A DNA stretch of 64,000 bases from Heterobilharzia americana. Lineage: Eukaryota; Platyhelminthes; Trematoda; Strigeidida; Schistosomatidae. The notes below the pieces were generated by a model. It saw only the letters and a list, made by a program, of their open reading frames with translations. It was not told the origin of the DNA and made no database searches. The translations under genes and the position numbers were made by a program. The DNA lies in contig OX104132.1 in assembly GCA_944470555.2 (NCBI GenBank), forward strand, positions 20,097,755-20,161,754, written 5' to 3'. This document shows, one piece after another, positions 59,733-64,000 of the stretch (position 1 is its first letter; each line of letters begins with the position of its first letter).

Positions 59733-61675
59733 ACCTCACCTGGTTAACGAGTTCACTAGTTACTAGCCGATCCTAAGCCCGGGTAAAGAGAGAAGGTTGG
59801 GCATAGGGTTAACAACCCTAACCCGGAAAACAAATCTAACCGCTAAACAAACTTCAAAGCACAAACAAAATATAAAAAATAAAAACAAACTTATTCCTGG
59901 CTGGAATCGGAGAGGCGAAATGACGCCAGTTGGTGAAAGCCTTCGGGAAGCCAATTAGCCTGGCCGATGTGTCTTCTCTCCCTCGATGAAAGCGAAAGTA
60001 AGGATGGGGACATGGAATGTCCGCAAGATGTTTGAACCCAGCAAGGAAGCCCAGATTGCAAAGGAGATAAGAAGGTATCACAGTGAAGTGCTTGGAATTT
60101 GCGAAAGCAGATGGAATGAGAGTGGACTCTTCAAACTGTCAACTGGAGAGCAGTCAATAATCTATCCCATATTGTCACCCAGATGACAACCATGAGCACA
60201 CTGAGTTACGGAGTGGCTATCATGATGCCTCAACAACATCGAAGGCTCTCATGCAATGGGAACCAGTCTCCTCCAGAATCATAACTGTTAGGTTCAACTC
60301 AAAAGGAAGGAAGGTCACAATCATACAATGCTATGCTATGCACCCTACAAATAATGCAGAGCAATAGAGAAAAAAGAGGAATTCTACAGACAACTTCAAT
60401 CAACACTAGACAAGACCCCAGTTGGCGACATCAAAATTCTAATGGACGACATGAATGCCAAACTGGGAGGGGAGAACACGGGAAGAGAACTAACCATGGG
60501 TTGAGAAGCGCTAGGTGAGGTGATGAACGAGAATGGAGAATTGTTTGCGGAATTCTGTGCATTCAACGATTTGGTGATTGCAGTGAGGCAGTGTGTTCAA
60601 GCACGAGGATATCCACAAAGCGAGTGACATGGATTTCACCAGACACCAGGACACATTACAAATCAGATCGACTTCATCTCAATGTGAAGAAAGTGGAGAT
60701 GCAGTCAGCCTACTTGACAGAAGGTCAAGAAGGGGAGCAGATGTAGGTTCACACTCACCACTCACTGTCTAATGCAAGGAACCTTGCAAACGAAGTTGAA
60801 AGCCTTCAAGGAAGTTGGTGATAGACCATGATTCAAGTTCAACACCTGGAAACTGAAGGATGAAACTACAAAGGAGATCTTCGAGGCAGCCATCAAGACA
60901 GAATGGTAGATACCGAAGAACATCCCTGAAGAAACCTGTGTGGAAGAACACTGGAAGTTTTTGAAAGAGGTGTGGAAAGAAACCTGAACAGCGGTATTAG
61001 GAAGGAAGAAGAAAGAAGACAATGAATGGATCGCAAAGGATACATGGAAGCTGATGGAGCAGGGAGAGGAGGATGGTGAAACTGAAGATAAACCAGTGCA
61101 GTACAAGGATGAACGACGATAAGAGGAACTGAGTACAAGGTATAAAACACTACACTGGACAAAGAAGTGAAGAAGAGTGTCCGGAAAGACAAAAGACACT
61201 TCTACGAAACACTGGCAAGTGAAGCAGAACAAGCTGCCGGCTGGTAAGAGAGACCTGACAACATAGTATCAAATAACCAGGTTGCTATCTGGGAGGAGAT
61301 CAACGCAGATGAAACCAATAAAAGATGATGACGGAAATCTAATTACGAAAGAAGAGAAATAAAGGAAACAATGGGCCGACCACTTCAAGAAGCTCTTGAA
61401 TCGACCACCACCTGCACTTCGTCCACAAATACCACCTACAGCCCAACCACTGGACTACAAGTGAACATAAATCCTCCAACGAAAATGGAAGTCCTTAACG
61501 CCATGAAGCTACTGAAATGTGGGAAAGCAGCAGTACCATATGGGATCCCGCCAGAAGCACTGGAAACAGACACAGAGACAACAGCGGATATGCTCACACC
61601 CTACACTGGAGACGTGCTACTGAAGCCCTATGTTCCATTAGGAACCGAAGGGACTAATAATAATAATAATAATAA
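59733..61675 (+). mobile_element. RTE-like element with internal deletion
   Basis: Both family ends are present: acctcacctggttaacgag at the 5' end, and a 3' end closing in ggactaataataataataat. They are flanked by 12-bp direct repeats. The element is 1943 bases, against 3298 for the full copy. The body is collinear until about 61602 (ACGGATATGCTCACACC region), then jumps to ctacactggagacgtgct near the 3' end. About 1.35 kb is lost, including the whole RT catalytic region. It could only move with help from intact relatives. Confidence 0.93.
59986..61606 (+). pseudogene. RTE endonuclease and linker remnant, reverse transcriptase deleted
   Basis: The frame starts MKAKVRMGTWNVRKMFEPSK, the same position as in the full-length copy, and shows LGICESRWNESGLF of the endonuclease. 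It breaks at about 60186. Further blocks lie in other frames, ending with NPPTKMEVLNAMKLLKCGKA and ADMLTP at 61600. After that the reading runs into the 3' UTR (TGDVLLKPYVPLGTEG). Stops and frameshifts occur in addition to the deletion, so no protein is expected. Confidence 0.85.
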
Positions 61676-61687
61676 ATTTCTATGGGA
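61676..61687 (+). repeat. target site duplication, right copy
   Basis: Exact copy of atttctatggga at 59721-59732, directly after the (AAT)n tail. Confidence 0.9.
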
Positions 61688-64000
61688 CCCAGAATCTCGC
61701 AATTATCCACAACCTAAAAGCGAATGCAGTCAGTCTCTTTGATTCTTGACGTAATGTTTCCACAGATAATTCTATCTACTGATTCTTGTCCATATCAAGT
61801 TGAATAATTTACGCATTACCGACTGCTCATAATACTGTAAACTTCTTAGTTTTGTTCTAACTTTCGAAAAGTTGAATCCAAAAATGGTACCTAAATTGTG
61901 ATTCTAACAGTCGCCTTCATGAAATCTTAGTTTGAATCCAAGTTACAATAACTGGTTTTGTAATACAAACTAGATACCAGTGAAGTTTTCTGCTGTATAT
62001 ACTCAGCATTTTGAATGACTGACGGATATAAACTAAATAAAACACTTCTGCGACTGCACTGATACCAAACAAACTCTCATTGAAGAAGAATGTTAGTCTG
62101 GGCGGCGATAAAGACGGTGGAGTAGCTGTTTGAATCTTCCAGCTTCTGTGTGAGTGTATATACATGATCAGTTTGTGTCGCATGCTGTTTGGCAAAAGCA
62201 CCGTCAGTTCAAATTTTTTTTCAAGAGGAAACAAGAGTAAGGATCTTTGCATATTCTAGGACCTCAATTTTGTTCACAAACACAGAATGAAGATATGATG
62301 TAATCCATGACGTAAATCATCTTTATGCAAAACTTAACAAGTGAAAGTGACAAGACAATTATCATCTGTTTACGTCACATAGACTGTACCATACGGTATA
62401 CTAAGTAATAGTATGAGCACAACCTCGTTAGACTATCATCATTATTTGGAGATACTGAAGGTGAACTGTTGTCTGGAAATATTTACGATCTCTTAATTGA
62501 AAGTGTTTGAAACGAGTTTCAGTTGTAACCTTCTTACAGTTTCCAAATAAGCGAAAAAACAGCAACAGACCGTCATAAATTTTGGTAGAGATGTCTGCTA
62601 CCTGTCAAAAGAAATTGCAGTTTCAATGGGCGAATTTTTCTAGGAAACTCCTCTGAAGTTAACGAATACGTGGCTTATACATTCTGATTCCTTTTTTTCT
62701 GTCATGACTTCCATTCACGTTTTACTTCGTCCTTTTCCTTTTACGTTTTTCTATTTCCTTCTGTATGTAATTTATTATAATCGACGTTTGGCTGCAACCT
62801 CTTATGCTAGTAATCTATTTTTTTCACAAAGACTTCGACGTTGATTTAGAGAGCACGTGTTATTAATTTTTTTTAGTATGTACTGAACAGTTGGTTACAT
62901 GAAATCCTATTGGTGTTGCTAAAAGTAATAGGCTGAAGTTTTATATCTGGTTTAAGAAGTAAGATGCTAAGTGACATCACTTCTATCTCATCTTAGCCAT
63001 ATGACTTATGAAACTAAATTCGAAGTGCCGACCCACTATGTCAGGTTAATGACCACTTTCCAGCCAGATAATCCCTCGCACCAGTAAAAAATGCCTGCTT
63101 GAACTTCTTCCTCCATTCTGATCTATTGAAAGTGTATACGGGTAAAGAATCACTTTACTATTCATCCTAACTGCTACACAACATATGTTCACGGTGATAG
63201 TGACCATCGTTCGGCTAAGGATAAAGTTATCATTTTCTCCATTGAAGAAGCCCAACAGGGGCAACGGAAGCACTAGTTCTTCTCTAACACCTTGCAGTTA
63301 TTTCCAACATTTTACCTCACGTGAGATACAGTTGTGTTTTTTGTCATCCAGTCCCGTTGCATGTTGCATACGCCATAGATTGCACTTGCAGCAGAATGAA
63401 ATAATTATTTTTACCATTCCAACACACATGTTGTGGCAGACCCTCATAGCTAATCAACGATATACACATTTAAGTAAACTGTAAAGGTGACTGGCAATAA
63501 CATCGAGTGCGTAATATACCATAGATTACCCGAGCATTACCAGATTAACCGTCTTATACTGGCAAACTTGCTCAACAGTCATAAAACTCATATGTGGGCT
63601 ATCAGTACCTGGTGATAACAGACAGAATTTTGTTACTTTCTGCTGAATATAATGGATACGTTGAAATATGATACACTTCAGTATTACAATATATGATGGA
63701 TTTCACTTTCTGAGCATTTTTAATCTCTGTTCATCTGGGCGCAGTTTCCACCGTACTGATGTGACCTTTCTAAATTTCCGTAACTTATGTGGGATCGCCC
63801 TTGATCTATTTTTGTATATGCAGTCAGATTGCAGTCTATATGTACACCTGAACTGACCAATTCAAGTTGTGAAAGAATTTTTACATGTCTAAAGAAATGG
63901 TAACAAGGAATGTGTAAACAGACACTTCTACGATTATAAAGCTACATGGGACGCTGAAAACGTTATCGTCATATCGATGAATACACTAATATTACTCCTA
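61688..64000. other. unique AT-rich DNA
   Basis: No gene or dispersed repeat was recognised. The frames on the minus strand at 62252-61917 (111 codons) and on the plus strand at 63185-63484 (99 codons) show no motif I know and have no convincing splice context. Confidence 0.4.

Overview
The window looks like schistosome (blood fluke) nuclear DNA. It is AT-rich with few long open frames. It carries an association typical of Schistosoma: tRNA-derived SINEs of the Sm-alpha type that contain hammerhead ribozymes, RTE-like endonuclease/reverse-transcriptase retrotransposons ending in a (TAA)n tail, and remnants of Penelope-like elements. The genus is inferred from these repeat families, not from a conserved gene. 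No complete host gene, rRNA, functional tRNA or CRISPR array was recognised. Much of the window is probably intron or intergenic DNA.

Layout. 1-11.7 kb is mostly unique AT-rich DNA with one 5'-truncated RTE copy (minus, 3733-4890) and a decayed GC-richer patch at 7.3-8.2 kb. 11.7-15.1 kb holds five SINE copies, including two head-to-head pairs. 15-25.5 kb is unique DNA with a Penelope-tail fragment (17.3 kb) and a hairpin repeat (22.9 kb). 25.5-31.1 kb has two more minus-strand RTE copies (25502-26641 and 28306-31102) and a SINE pair at 27.2-27.5 kb.

31-37.5 kb is featureless. 37.5-45 kb is the most interesting part. A tandem array of four 513-bp units (39403-44775) is interrupted by a full-length RTE element with a 16-bp target duplication. 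Read on the minus strand, each unit holds two related exon-like cassettes (A and B) ending in consensus splice donors. Older diverged A-type cassettes lie on both sides (37744-37846 and 44885-44951), and a possible signal-peptide or membrane exon lies at 38489-38590. I infer an unrecognised minus-strand gene or gene family that grew by exon-cassette duplication; this needs RNA evidence.

46.7-52.1 kb is a near-identical 2.56-kb tandem segmental duplication. 52.1-53.8 kb is a nested palindrome of two inverted Penelope-like 3' ends around two inverted SINEs, one with an almost complete hammerhead ribozyme. 54.2 kb is a different hammerhead-bearing SINE. 56.5-57 kb is an inverted Penelope-tail dimer. 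59.7-61.7 kb is an RTE copy with both ends and target duplications but most of its reverse transcriptase deleted. The rest, to 64 kb, is unique DNA.

The RTE copies could have supplied the machinery that mobilised the SINEs. All RTE frames seen here are broken, so none of these copies is likely to be active itself.
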